A DNA stretch of 64,000 nucleotides, taken from NCBI RefSeq assembly GCF_900591205.1, contig NZ_UUPU01000102.1, positions 1-64,000 of the forward strand, given 5' to 3'. Positions within the stretch are counted from its first letter, which is position 1, and each line of letters begins with the position of its first letter. This document shows positions 1 through 7,582 of the stretch, in pieces. The translations under genes and the position numbers were made by a program. Source of the stretch: Pseudomonas viridiflava. GTDB lineage: Bacteria; Pseudomonadota; Gammaproteobacteria; Pseudomonadales; Pseudomonadaceae. The notes beneath the pieces are model-generated. The model saw only the letters and a program-made list of their open reading frames with translations, did not search any database and was not told where the DNA came from.

Positions 1-118
1 TTCTTGACGACCATAGAGCATTGGAACCACCTGATCCCATCCCGAACTCAGTAGTGAAACGATGCATCGCCGATGGTAGTGTGGGGTTTCCCCATGTGAG
101 AGTAGGTCATCGTCAAGA
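1..118 (+). rRNA. rrf: 5S ribosomal RNA
   Basis: The sequence is a near-complete Pseudomonas 5S rRNA. The 5' arm CTTGACGACCATAGAGC pairs with the 3' end GGTCATCGTCAAG. The conserved internal blocks CCCGAACTCAGTAGTGAAACG and GATGGTAGTGTGGGG are both present. The first base or two may lie before the window. It is the last RNA of an rRNA operon whose 16S and 23S genes lie upstream, and a terminator follows directly. Confidence 0.97.
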
Positions 119-130
119 TTAAATTCCAGA

Positions 131-165
131 ACCCTATTTGCGAAAGCAGATGGGGTTTTGTTTTG
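131..165 (+). terminator. Rho-independent terminator of the rRNA operon
   Basis: An imperfect stem (ACCCTATTTGC against GCAGATGGGGT) with a GAAA-type tetraloop is followed by the T-rich run TTTTGTTTT. It starts about 13 bases after the 5S end. The 248 bases between it and the next gene hold no feature I can support. Confidence 0.85.
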
Positions 166-413
166 GGCGCTCGAAAAGTGGACTTGGCAGGGGCGGCAGA
201 TTCTCATCAGCGTTGAGTACGTCGCCTTCGGCTTAGCGGCCTTATCAGGCCCTTAACCCATCCTTTTATGAAAAATATCCACCACCCGCATGCCGTTGGG
301 GAAAACGATGCAAAGTGTTTCTGCATTTTTGGTATGGTGCAGCACATTTTCACAAGGATTGATCTTTATCCGCAGGATGCGGCGTCGACCTTCTTCAATG
401 AGATGCTGTAGAA

Positions 414-2306
414 ATGCCTGAACCAATACCTATCAAGGATCACGAGAAAGAAAGCCGCCTGGTCAACAAGCGGCTGCTTGCCTGCGCGCTGTTGGTGATT
501 GGCATTACCTGCGCCCTGGTGGGCCGCATGTATTTCCTGCAAGTAGTGCAGTACGACTACCACTCCACGATTTCTGAAAACAACCGCGTGCACGTACTGC
601 CGATCACGCCGACTCGCGGGTTGATCTACGACCGCAACGGCGTGGTGCTGGCCGATAACCGCCCCAGCTACAACCTGACCATCACCCGCGAGCGCACCAC
701 TGACCTTAAGGGTGAGCTGGACGCCATCGTCGACCTGCTGCACCTGCCTGCCGAAGACCGTGCCGTGTTCGACAAAGCGTTAAAGCAGGCGCGCCACCCC
801 TTCGTCCCTGTCACCCTGTTTTACGAGTTGACTGAGGAGCAGATCGCGGTACTGGCCGTGAACGAATTTCGCTTGCCTGGGGTAGATGTAGAGCCGCAAT
901 TTGTCCGTCACTACCCGTTGGGCGCGCACTTTGCGCATTCCATCGGTTATGTGGGGCGCATTAACGAGAAAGAGTCCAAGGCTCTCGATTCGGTGGAATA
1001 CCGTGGCACGCAGTCTATCGGCAAAACCGGTATCGAGCGTTTCTACGAATCGGAACTGCATGGCCATGTTGGTTATGAAGAAGTTGAGACCAATGCCCAG
1101 GGGCGTGTTCTGCGCGTGCTCAAGCACACCGACCCCATCCCCGGCAAAAACATTGTCCTGAGCCTCGACGTACACCTCCAGGAAGCGGCGGAAGAAGCCC
1201 TGGGCGATCGGCGTGGTTCGGTGGTCGCTCTCGACCCACAAACCGGCGAAGTGCTGGCCATGGTCAGCAAGCCGAGTTTCGACCCGAACCTGTTTGTCAC
1301 CGGCATCAGCTTCAAGGAGTATGCCGCGCTGCACGATTCCATCGACAGGCCGCTGTTCAACCGCGTCCTCAGGGGGCTCTACGCGCCGGGCTCGACCATC
1401 AAGCCGGAAGTGGCGATTGCCGGTCTCGACAGCGGTGTCGTGACTGCCCAAACCCGCGTGTTCGACCCCGGCTACTATCAACTCCCCGACTTTGATCACA
1501 AATACCGCAACTGGAACCACAGCGGCGACGGTTGGGTGGACATGGACGCTGCCATCATGCGCTCCAATGACACCTACTTTTACGATCTTGCCCATAAACT
1601 CGGCATCGACCGCCTGCACGACTACCTGGCCGAGTTCGGGCTGGGTCAGAAAGTCTCCCTGGATATGTTCGAAGAGTCCGCCGGCCTGATGCCCTCTCAG
1701 GCATGGAAACGTGCGACCCGCCGCCAGCCCTGGTTCCCTGGCGAAACCGTGATCCTCGGCATTGGCCAGGGTTATATGCAAGTCACGCCGTTGCAACTGG
1801 CCCAGGCGACGGCGCTGATCGCCAACAAGGGCGTATGGAATCGACCGCACCTGGCCAAGACCATCAATGGTGTGCCGCCGGTGGACGAGAACCCGATGCC
1901 CAACGTAGTCCTCAAGGACCCGCGTGATTGGGAACAGGTGAACCACGGCATGCAACTGGTGATGCATGACCCGCGCGGTATTGCCCGGGCCGCCGCGCAG
2001 GGTGCGCAATATCGGATTGCCGGCAAGAGCGGGACTGCGCAAGTGGTCGCGATCAAACAGGGCGAGCGCTACAACCGTGAAAAGACCTTGGAGCGCCACC
2101 GCGACAACGCCTTGTTCGTCGGCTTTGCTCCGGCGGAACATCCCAAAATCGTGATTTCGGTGATGATCGAAAACGGCGAGGCGGGGGGGCGCGTGGCAGG
2201 CCCGGTGGTGCGGCAGATCATGGATGCCTGGTTGCTCGACCAGGAAGGCCACCTGAAGCCGCAATACGCAACCCCGGCCAAAGCACCGGGAGACCCACGC
2301 GTCTAA
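414..2306 (+). CDS. mrdA: Penicillin-binding protein 2, cell-elongation transpeptidase
   Basis: This 630-residue protein is a class B PBP that crosslinks peptidoglycan during lateral wall growth, working with RodA in the inner membrane. An N-terminal membrane anchor lies at about residues 20-45 and a dimerisation domain with the RG-x-IYDRNG motif at about 68-76. The transpeptidase domain carries all three catalytic motifs: S327-T-I-K330 in YAPGSTIKP, S384-N-D386, and KSGTAQ near residue 537. Length is normal for the family. It is not beside rodA, mltB or rlpA as the usual rod-shape mrdA is, so it is probably the second, stand-alone PBP2 paralogue found in several pseudomonads. That paralogue reading is inference; the enzyme family is certain. 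The ATG at 414 has no strong Shine-Dalgarno. Confidence 0.95.
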   Translation: MPEPIPIKDHEKESRLVNKRLLACALLVIGITCALVGRMYFLQVVQYDYHSTISENNRVHVLPITPTRGLIYDRNGVVLADNRPSYNLTITRERTTDLKGELDAIVDLLHLPAEDRAVFDKALKQARHPFVPVTLFYELTEEQIAVLAVNEFRLPGVDVEPQFVRHYPLGAHFAHSIGYVGRINEKESKALDSVEYRGTQSIGKTGIERFYESELHGHVGYEEVETNAQGRVLRVLKHTDPIPGKNIVLSLDVHLQEAAEEALGDRRGSVVALDPQTGEVLAMVSKPSFDPNLFVTGISFKEYAALHDSIDRPLFNRVLRGLYAPGSTIKPEVAIAGLDSGVVTAQTRVFDPGYYQLPDFDHKYRNWNHSGDGWVDMDAAIMRSNDTYFYDLAHKLGIDRLHDYLAEFGLGQKVSLDMFEESAGLMPSQAWKRATRRQPWFPGETVILGIGQGYMQVTPLQLAQATALIANKGVWNRPHLAKTINGVPPVDENPMPNVVLKDPRDWEQVNHGMQLVMHDPRGIARAAAQGAQYRIAGKSGTAQVVAIKQGERYNREKTLERHRDNALFVGFAPAEHPKIVISVMIENGEAGGRVAGPVVRQIMDAWLLDQEGHLKPQYATPAKAPGDPRV

Positions 2307-2307
2307 G

Positions 2308-2709
2308 TCATGCCTGCCACTCGTCCCATTGCTCTATGCCTTCACAGGCCAGCCAGGGCACGTCGTGGGCCGTCCAGATGTGCGCGGTGGGCCTGACGCC
2401 CGGATCATCATCCAGCGTCGCCACCCGCACGATCACATGGGGCTGATGCCCACGTTCAGCTATCAGATGTGAGCCGCAACGCGAGCAGAAATGCCTGAAT
2501 TTGCCTGGCGAAGATTCGAACGACGACAGCAGTTCCTCGCCCCGCGTCCATCGGAAGTGCTCGCGCCTCACCCCTGCCGTCGCCACAAATGCGGCCGCAT
2601 GCGCCTTGCGGCAACTGTCGCAGTGGCAGTGGCTGATGGGCATGTCCAGGCAGTCCAGTTGATACTGCACGGCCTTGCAAAGACAACTGCCATGCAGGGG
2701 ATTGCTCAT
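2308..2709 (-). CDS. GFA-family zinc protein (glutathione-dependent formaldehyde-activating-like)
   Basis: The 133-residue protein has the Mss4-like fold signature of the GFA family. Zinc-binding cysteines occur in GSCLCKAVQYQL, in HCHCDSCRKAHAAAF and in HFCSRCGSHL. Family members bind zinc through these CxC and CxxC pairs. Some act with glutathione on small aldehydes, but most are uncharacterised. The gene runs tail to tail with mrdA with one base between stop codons. No substrate can be deduced, so the formaldehyde name should be taken as family nomenclature only. Confidence 0.85.
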   Translation of the reverse strand: MSNPLHGSCLCKAVQYQLDCLDMPISHCHCDSCRKAHAAAFVATAGVRREHFRWTRGEELLSSFESSPGKFRHFCSRCGSHLIAERGHQPHVIVRVATLDDDPGVRPTAHIWTAHDVPWLACEGIEQWDEWQA

Positions 2710-2797
2710 GGTGCTTCACCTCAAGGGGGGAGTGGATAATCTACCGTTCGCATGATACTGATACAAATCATTGCCCTTAGCCGTACATTGCTCTAAA

Positions 2798-2817
2798 TTG
2801 CGAAGCATTCTCATTCG
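2798..2817 (+). promoter_or_regulatory. Putative Fur box upstream of the ECF sigma gene
   Basis: The reverse complement reads CGAATGAGAATGCTTCGCAA. It resembles the Fur hexamer array (GATAAT/ATTATC type) as found before pseudomonad fecI-like genes. It ends about 15 bases before the sigma factor start. This is a motif match by eye only. Confidence 0.5.
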
Positions 2818-2831
2818 CGCGCTGTTTCATT

Positions 2832-3362
2832 ATGCCTTTGTCTGCTGTGCCTCGTTCTTCTCACGAACCTGTCGGCCAACTCTACGGTGCCCATCATCGC
2901 TGGTTGGTGAGCTGGCTGCGTGCGCGTCTGGGTTGCTCCCATCAGGCCGCAGACCTGGCTCAAGACACCTTCATCCGTGTGTTATTGGCTGAGCGCACCC
3001 AGCCTGTCACCGCAGACCTGAAGGAGCCCCGGCATTTTCTGGTGACCATTGCCAAGCGCGTGATGATCGACAGTTTTCGCCGCAAAGCCCTTGAGAATGC
3101 TTACCTCCAGGTCTTGGCCGAACAACCGCAGGCCCATGCCATCTCGCCTGAAGAGCGCTTGTTGATCATAGAAACCCTGCAGCGTCTCGATGCCATGCTC
3201 GATGGCCTTGGGCGCAAGGCCAAACGCGCCTACCTGCTTTCGCAGCTACAAGGGATGCCCTACAAAGAGATCGCCGAAGCGTTGCAGGTGTCGGTCAGTT
3301 CGGTGACCAAATACATTGCCAAGGCCACCGAGCATTGCCTGATCTTCGCCCTGGAGCATTGA
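2832..3362 (+). CDS. FecI-like ECF sigma factor
   Basis: The 176-residue protein is an extracytoplasmic-function sigma factor of the iron-starvation group. Region 2 contains HQAADLAQDTFIRVLLAE, which binds the -10 element and core polymerase. Region 4 contains LPYKEIAEALQVSVSSV-like helix-turn-helix sequence (here GMPYKEIAEALQVSVSSVTKYI). It should direct transcription of the TonB receptor gene two genes downstream when the receptor binds its siderophore. The next gene is its FecR-type partner, two bases after this stop. An upstream Fur-like site predicts iron repression. No clear ribosome-binding site precedes the chosen ATG. Confidence 0.92.
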   Translation: MPLSAVPRSSHEPVGQLYGAHHRWLVSWLRARLGCSHQAADLAQDTFIRVLLAERTQPVTADLKEPRHFLVTIAKRVMIDSFRRKALENAYLQVLAEQPQAHAISPEERLLIIETLQRLDAMLDGLGRKAKRAYLLSQLQGMPYKEIAEALQVSVSSVTKYIAKATEHCLIFALEH

Positions 3363-3364
3363 CG

Positions 3365-4315
3365 ATGCCTGTTGATCCGCAACGCCAGGCGCTGCGCGCG
3401 GCGGCCCACTGGGTGGCGCGTCTGGCTGCCGAGCCGGGTAACCCTGAGTTGCACGCGGCTTGGTTGACCTGGCGTGAGGAACACTCGCTGAACCAATGGG
3501 CCTGGCAACGCGTAGAAATGCTGCACGGGCAACTCCAGTGCCTGCCGGGTGCGCTGGCCGTCAATGTGATGGACGTCGCCGCCGAACATTCCCAGCGGTT
3601 GGGCCGGCGCGCATTGCTCAAGGGCGTGGTGATCGGTGCCGGGGTGAGTGCCATCGGCTGGTCCGGCTATCGACAGGCGCCGCAATGGATGGCGGATCAA
3701 CGCACCACCACAGGGGAGCGCTACAGCCTGCGCCTGGACGACGGTACTCAACTGTCCCTCAACACCGCCAGTGCCGTGGACATCCGCTACACCGCCGAAC
3801 AGCGCCTGTTGATCTTGCGTGGCGGCGAAATTCTGGTGGAAACGGCCGCTGATCCCCGTCCTTTTCTGGTGCGCAGCGCCCAAGGTGAAATGCGCGCCCT
3901 GGGTACACGCTTCACGGTGCGCCAGTTCGACGGCTTCACGGCCATGAGCGTCTTGCAACACGCTGTGGCGGTGCACCAAGGCGCCGAACCCGCGGAAAGC
4001 GTCGTCACCGCGGGCCAGACCGTCACCTTCGATACTCAGCGCATGCTCAGCCTTACGGCCAACGAGCCCGGTGCAGGCGCCTGGGCGCAGGGGCGGCTGA
4101 TCGTCGACCAATGGCGCCTGGACCGCCTGGTGGCCGAGCTGGCGCGCTACCGCCGGGGTTATCTGGGGTGTGCCAGCGAAATCGGCCACCTACGGGTATC
4201 GGGTGCTTACTCGCTGGACGATATCGACCTGACCCTCAATGCCCTGACCCACGCGCTGGCGGTGCGCCTCACGTCACGCACGCGCTACTGGACGACATTA
4301 GCCGCTCGCGCCTGA
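3365..4315 (+). CDS. FecR-family anti-sigma factor / signal transducer
   Basis: This 316-residue inner-membrane protein relays receptor occupancy to the sigma factor encoded just upstream. The N-terminal DUF4880 segment (AAHWVARLAAEPGNPELHAAWLTWREEH) is the cytoplasmic sigma-binding part. One membrane segment follows near residues 90-105. The periplasmic FecR domain has the typical GERYSLRLDDGTQLSLNTAS and RALGTRFTVRQF motifs. The C-terminal part (residues about 245-316) should contact the receptor's signalling domain. The start two bases after the sigma stop implies coupled translation. The pair most likely controls the receptor at 4415. Confidence 0.92.
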   Translation: MPVDPQRQALRAAAHWVARLAAEPGNPELHAAWLTWREEHSLNQWAWQRVEMLHGQLQCLPGALAVNVMDVAAEHSQRLGRRALLKGVVIGAGVSAIGWSGYRQAPQWMADQRTTTGERYSLRLDDGTQLSLNTASAVDIRYTAEQRLLILRGGEILVETAADPRPFLVRSAQGEMRALGTRFTVRQFDGFTAMSVLQHAVAVHQGAEPAESVVTAGQTVTFDTQRMLSLTANEPGAGAWAQGRLIVDQWRLDRLVAELARYRRGYLGCASEIGHLRVSGAYSLDDIDLTLNALTHALAVRLTSRTRYWTTLAARA

Positions 4316-4414
4316 GCCTGAAAATAATTATCAGGCGCGATTGTCGATTTGCCGTACCTCGTTCGACTCCTCCTGCAAACCCCCTTCATCCGTTTCGAGT
4401 CATCAGGAGTCAAC

Positions 4415-6913
4415 ATGCGCGCAGGGCATACTTCAGTCGCCAATCAACCCCTCAGGTCATTTCGCAGAAAGCCCTTGCAGGTCGCAGTGTTTGGCGTGTC
4501 ATTGATGGTGCAAACCGGGCTGCTGGCACCGTTGTTCGCTGCGGGCTCAAGCGCCATGGCGGCTAGCCAGCCGCAGACGTTTGCCATTGCGCCCGGCCCA
4601 CTGGGTTCGGTGTTGAGCCGATTCGCCAGCGATGCCGGCGTGGTCTTGTCTTTCGATTCCGGCCTTACGGCGGGCAAGCAAAGCGCCGGCCTGCAGGGTA
4701 CTTACAGCGTCGAACAAGGTTTTGCCCGGCTGCTGGCGGGCAGCAATTTGAGCCTGGGCACCAATAACGATGGCAGCTACAGCCTGGTGCCCCAGGCCAG
4801 TGGCGATGCCTTGACCCTGGGGGCCACCAGCATCAACGCCGACGGGCTGGGCCTGACCACCGAAAATACCGGGTCCTACACCACTGGCGCGACCAATACC
4901 GCGACCAAACTACCACTGTCGCTGCGCGAGACGCCGCAGTCGGTCAGCGTGGTTGCCCGCCAGCTGATGGACGACCAGCACCTGTCCACGCTCAACGAAG
5001 TATTGACCTTCACGCCTGGCATCAGCAGCAACCATCGCGACAGCGAGCGTTACTCCTTTTACTCCCGTGGCTTCGAGATCCAGAACTTCCAGTACGACGG
5101 CATTCCGTCCCAGGTCGCCAACGAATCCCAGCAGTTCACCGGTGCAATCGCCGACATGGCCATCTACGACCGTGTCGAAGTCGTGCGCGGTGCCACGGGC
5201 TTGATGAGCGGCGCAGGCACGCCGTCCGCCACCATCAACCTGGTGCGCAAGCGCCCGACCAAAGACTTCCAGGCCTACGTTTCGGGCGAAGCAGGTGCGT
5301 GGGACCGCTACCGCTCCGAGGTCGACGTGTCCGGCCCGTTGACCGACACCGGCAATGTGCGTGGGCGCTTTGTTGCGGCCTACCAAAAGCAGAACTCCTT
5401 CATTGACTGGTACAAGCAAGACAAGCGCGTGATGTATGGCGCGCTCGACATCGACCTGAATGACACCACCACCCTGCGCACCTGCCTCGATTACCAGAAC
5501 AACGACACCAACGGCAGCAGCTATGGGCATATTCCGCTGTTCTACAGCAATGGCCGCCAAACCGACTTTTCCCGTTCATTCAACCCGGCGACGCGCTCGA
5601 GTTACATGGACAACACCAGCTACACCTTCACCACCCTGCTCGAGCATAAACTGGACGCTGACTGGAGCCTCAAGGCTGCCTACAGCCATCAGTATTCCTA
5701 CCGCAAAGGGCAGGGCGCTTCGGCCAGCGGCAGCTACCCGGACCCGGTCACCGGGCAGGGCGCCAAGGCGTTCATCTACCGCCTCGACAGCTACCAGACC
5801 CAGGACACCCTTGATGTATACGCCAATGGCCCCTTCCAGTTGGGTGGCCGTGAGCACGAGTTGGTGGTGGGCGCGAGCACGTCGCGTACCCATCTGAATT
5901 TCCCCAACTACGCCAGTACCCTGGCCGACCAAGACAACGATTATGGGGATGTCGACAACATTTTCAGCTGGGACGGCCGGCAGTATGGGCGCCGTTCCTA
6001 CAACGAAATCGGCGGCACCGTGACCACCCTGCAACAGACCGGGTTTTATGGCGCGCTGCGTTTGAAACCGATGGACGCACTGACCCTCATTCTCGGCACC
6101 CGCGTCAGTTGGTGGAAGCAGCTCGATGAGGTCACGCTCGATGCCCCGTACTCCAAGGCCACCGACGAAACCAAGAAGCACGCGGTCGTCACGCCCTACG
6201 CCGGCATCATCTACGACCTGAACGACACCTACTCGGTCTACGCCAGCTACACCAACATTTTCCTGCCGCAGACGTTCTACAAAACCGCCAGCGGCGGCTC
6301 GCTCCCACCCCTGGAAGGTGACAACTACGAGATCGGGCTCAAGGGCGAATTCTTCCAGGGTGCGCTGAACGCGAGCATCGCCCTGTTCGACATCGAGCAA
6401 AAGAACACCCCTGCCGATTCGGGCAGTGATGCCACGGGTAAGACCGTCTACAAAGCCATCGCCGGTACAACCACGCGCGGTGTCGAAACCGAGATTTCCG
6501 GTGAGGTAGCCACCGGCTGGAACGTGTTTGGCGGCTATACCTACCGCGAATCGCATTCCAAGGACGGTGAGCGCGTGCAGGTCAACCAGCCGATCAACCT
6601 GTTCAAGCTGGGCACCACCTACCGCCTGCCGGGTGCGCTGAACCGCTTGACCGTGGGTGGCAATGTCACCTGGCAAAGCGAGATGTACGCCACCACGCAG
6701 ATCAACTACACCGGGCCGTACTACAAAGCGGTACAGGACCCCTTCGCCGTGGTCGGCCTGCTGGCCAACTACCAAGTGGACGAGCACCTCTCCGTGGGGC
6801 TGAACGTCAACAACCTGTTCGACAAGAAATACTACGACGGCATGGGCACGTTCAACTCGGGGTCTTATGGCGAACCGCGCAATGCGACGGTCAACGCCAA
6901 GTGGAAATTCTGA
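4415..6913 (+). CDS. TonB-dependent siderophore receptor with signalling domain
   Basis: The 832-residue outer-membrane receptor imports a ferric siderophore using TonB energy. The ATG at 4415 follows an AGGAG site. A signal-peptide-like region runs to about residue 50. A secretin/TonB short N-terminal (STN) domain follows (FAIAPGPLGSVLSRFASDAGVVLSFD), which is the domain that talks to FecR. The plug domain contains LRETPQSVSVVARQLMDDQ and RVEVVRGATGLMSGAGTPSATINLVRKRP. The 22-strand barrel ends in a terminal Phe (VNAKWKF). The C-terminal NNLFDKKYYDGMG motif is typical of the FpvA/FoxA type. The substrate cannot be told from sequence. It forms one regulatory unit with the sigma and FecR genes upstream. 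Confidence 0.94.
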   Translation: MRAGHTSVANQPLRSFRRKPLQVAVFGVSLMVQTGLLAPLFAAGSSAMAASQPQTFAIAPGPLGSVLSRFASDAGVVLSFDSGLTAGKQSAGLQGTYSVEQGFARLLAGSNLSLGTNNDGSYSLVPQASGDALTLGATSINADGLGLTTENTGSYTTGATNTATKLPLSLRETPQSVSVVARQLMDDQHLSTLNEVLTFTPGISSNHRDSERYSFYSRGFEIQNFQYDGIPSQVANESQQFTGAIADMAIYDRVEVVRGATGLMSGAGTPSATINLVRKRPTKDFQAYVSGEAGAWDRYRSEVDVSGPLTDTGNVRGRFVAAYQKQNSFIDWYKQDKRVMYGALDIDLNDTTTLRTCLDYQNNDTNGSSYGHIPLFYSNGRQTDFSRSFNPATRSSYMDNTSYTFTTLLEHKLDADWSLKAAYSHQYSYRKGQGASASGSYPDPVTGQGAKAFIYRLDSYQTQDTLDVYANGPFQLGGREHELVVGASTSRTHLNFPNYASTLADQDNDYGDVDNIFSWDGRQYGRRSYNEIGGTVTTLQQTGFYGALRLKPMDALTLILGTRVSWWKQLDEVTLDAPYSKATDETKKHAVVTPYAGIIYDLNDTYSVYASYTNIFLPQTFYKTASGGSLPPLEGDNYEIGLKGEFFQGALNASIALFDIEQKNTPADSGSDATGKTVYKAIAGTTTRGVETEISGEVATGWNVFGGYTYRESHSKDGERVQVNQPINLFKLGTTYRLPGALNRLTVGGNVTWQSEMYATTQINYTGPYYKAVQDPFAVVGLLANYQVDEHLSVGLNVNNLFDKKYYDGMGTFNSGSYGEPRNATVNAKWKF

Positions 6914-6929
6914 AGCAAGTAGCAACACC

Positions 6930-6955
6930 AATGCGCGGCCCAAAGGTTGCGCATT
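6930..6955 (+). terminator. Hairpin after the receptor gene, possible terminator
   Basis: A 7-bp perfect stem (AATGCGC with GCGCATT) closes a 12-base loop 17 bases after the receptor stop. No long T-run follows, so it is a weak or processing hairpin at best. Confidence 0.4.
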
Positions 6956-6996
6956 GTTCGATGTCGCCTACTGTCAATGAATGGAGGAGGTGACTT

Positions 6997-7464
6997 ATGC
7001 ACGTATTAGATCGCATCGAACGAAAAGTCCTGCTTAACGCTTCACGCAAACGGGTTTGGGAAGCACTCACCGATGCCGAGCAATTCGGCAACTGGTTCGG
7101 GATTGCCCTCAAGGGCAAAAGCTTTGTTGAGGGGCACACCATCGAGGCGCCAATTACTTATCCGGGTTACGAACACGTGGTCTGGAAGGCCAGGATCGAA
7201 CGCATCCTGCCGCAAACGCTGTTCTCGTTCTGGTGGCACCCTTTTGCGGTGGAGGCGGGCGTCGATTACGACCGGGAAACCCCGACGCTGGTGGAGTTCA
7301 CCCTCGAGGATCGTGCGCCGGGCATTCTGCTGCGGGTGGTCGAATCCGGCTTTGACGCCGTGCCCGAGGCGCGCCGTCAGAAAGCCTTCAAAATGAACTC
7401 TCGTGGCTGGGACGAGCAAATGGGCAATATCGAAACCTACCTGAACCACGCTCGCCAGGCTTGA
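6997..7464 (+). CDS. SRPBCC / AHSA1-like domain protein
   Basis: The 155-residue protein is a single SRPBCC (START-like) domain of the AHSA1 group. It begins with the usual ERKVLLNASRKRVWEALTDAEQFGNWFG and ends with WDEQMGNIETYLNH. These proteins form a helix-grip pocket for a hydrophobic ligand; in eukaryotes the domain stimulates Hsp90, but bacterial members mostly lack assigned roles. A strong Shine-Dalgarno (GGAGGAGGTGA) starts 14 bases before the ATG. The gene stands alone between two receptor genes and ends at a perfect hairpin. Ligand and function are unknown. Confidence 0.85.
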   Translation: MHVLDRIERKVLLNASRKRVWEALTDAEQFGNWFGIALKGKSFVEGHTIEAPITYPGYEHVVWKARIERILPQTLFSFWWHPFAVEAGVDYDRETPTLVEFTLEDRAPGILLRVVESGFDAVPEARRQKAFKMNSRGWDEQMGNIETYLNHARQA

Positions 7465-7469
7465 CCCCA

Positions 7470-7493
7470 ACGGGCATCCTGCTGGATGCCCGT
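7470..7493. terminator. Perfect 10-bp hairpin between convergent genes
   Basis: ACGGGCATCC pairs exactly with GGATGCCCGT around a TGCT loop, six bases past the SRPBCC stop. It sits between genes that converge, so it could stop transcription from either side. A T-tract is absent on both strands, so termination efficiency is uncertain. Confidence 0.5.
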
Positions 7494-7582
7494 GTAGTCA
7501 AAGGACTTCTGTGTGAGAAGAGCCCTGAGTCGAGTGGTGAGTCAGCGATGCGCACATCCACTGGCTCCCACACGTCGCGATG

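Noticed and set aside
24..60. GGAACCACC string in the 5S gene resembling part of an hrp box
   Set aside because: It is conserved 5S rRNA sequence, with no properly spaced second half.
780..2264. Antisense frame opposite mrdA
   Set aside because: Shadow of the PBP2 reading frame, no recognisable protein features.
5576..6943. Long antisense frame (455 codons) opposite the first TonB receptor
   Set aside because: Third-position GC bias creates such frames here; it shows no domain and no ribosome site.
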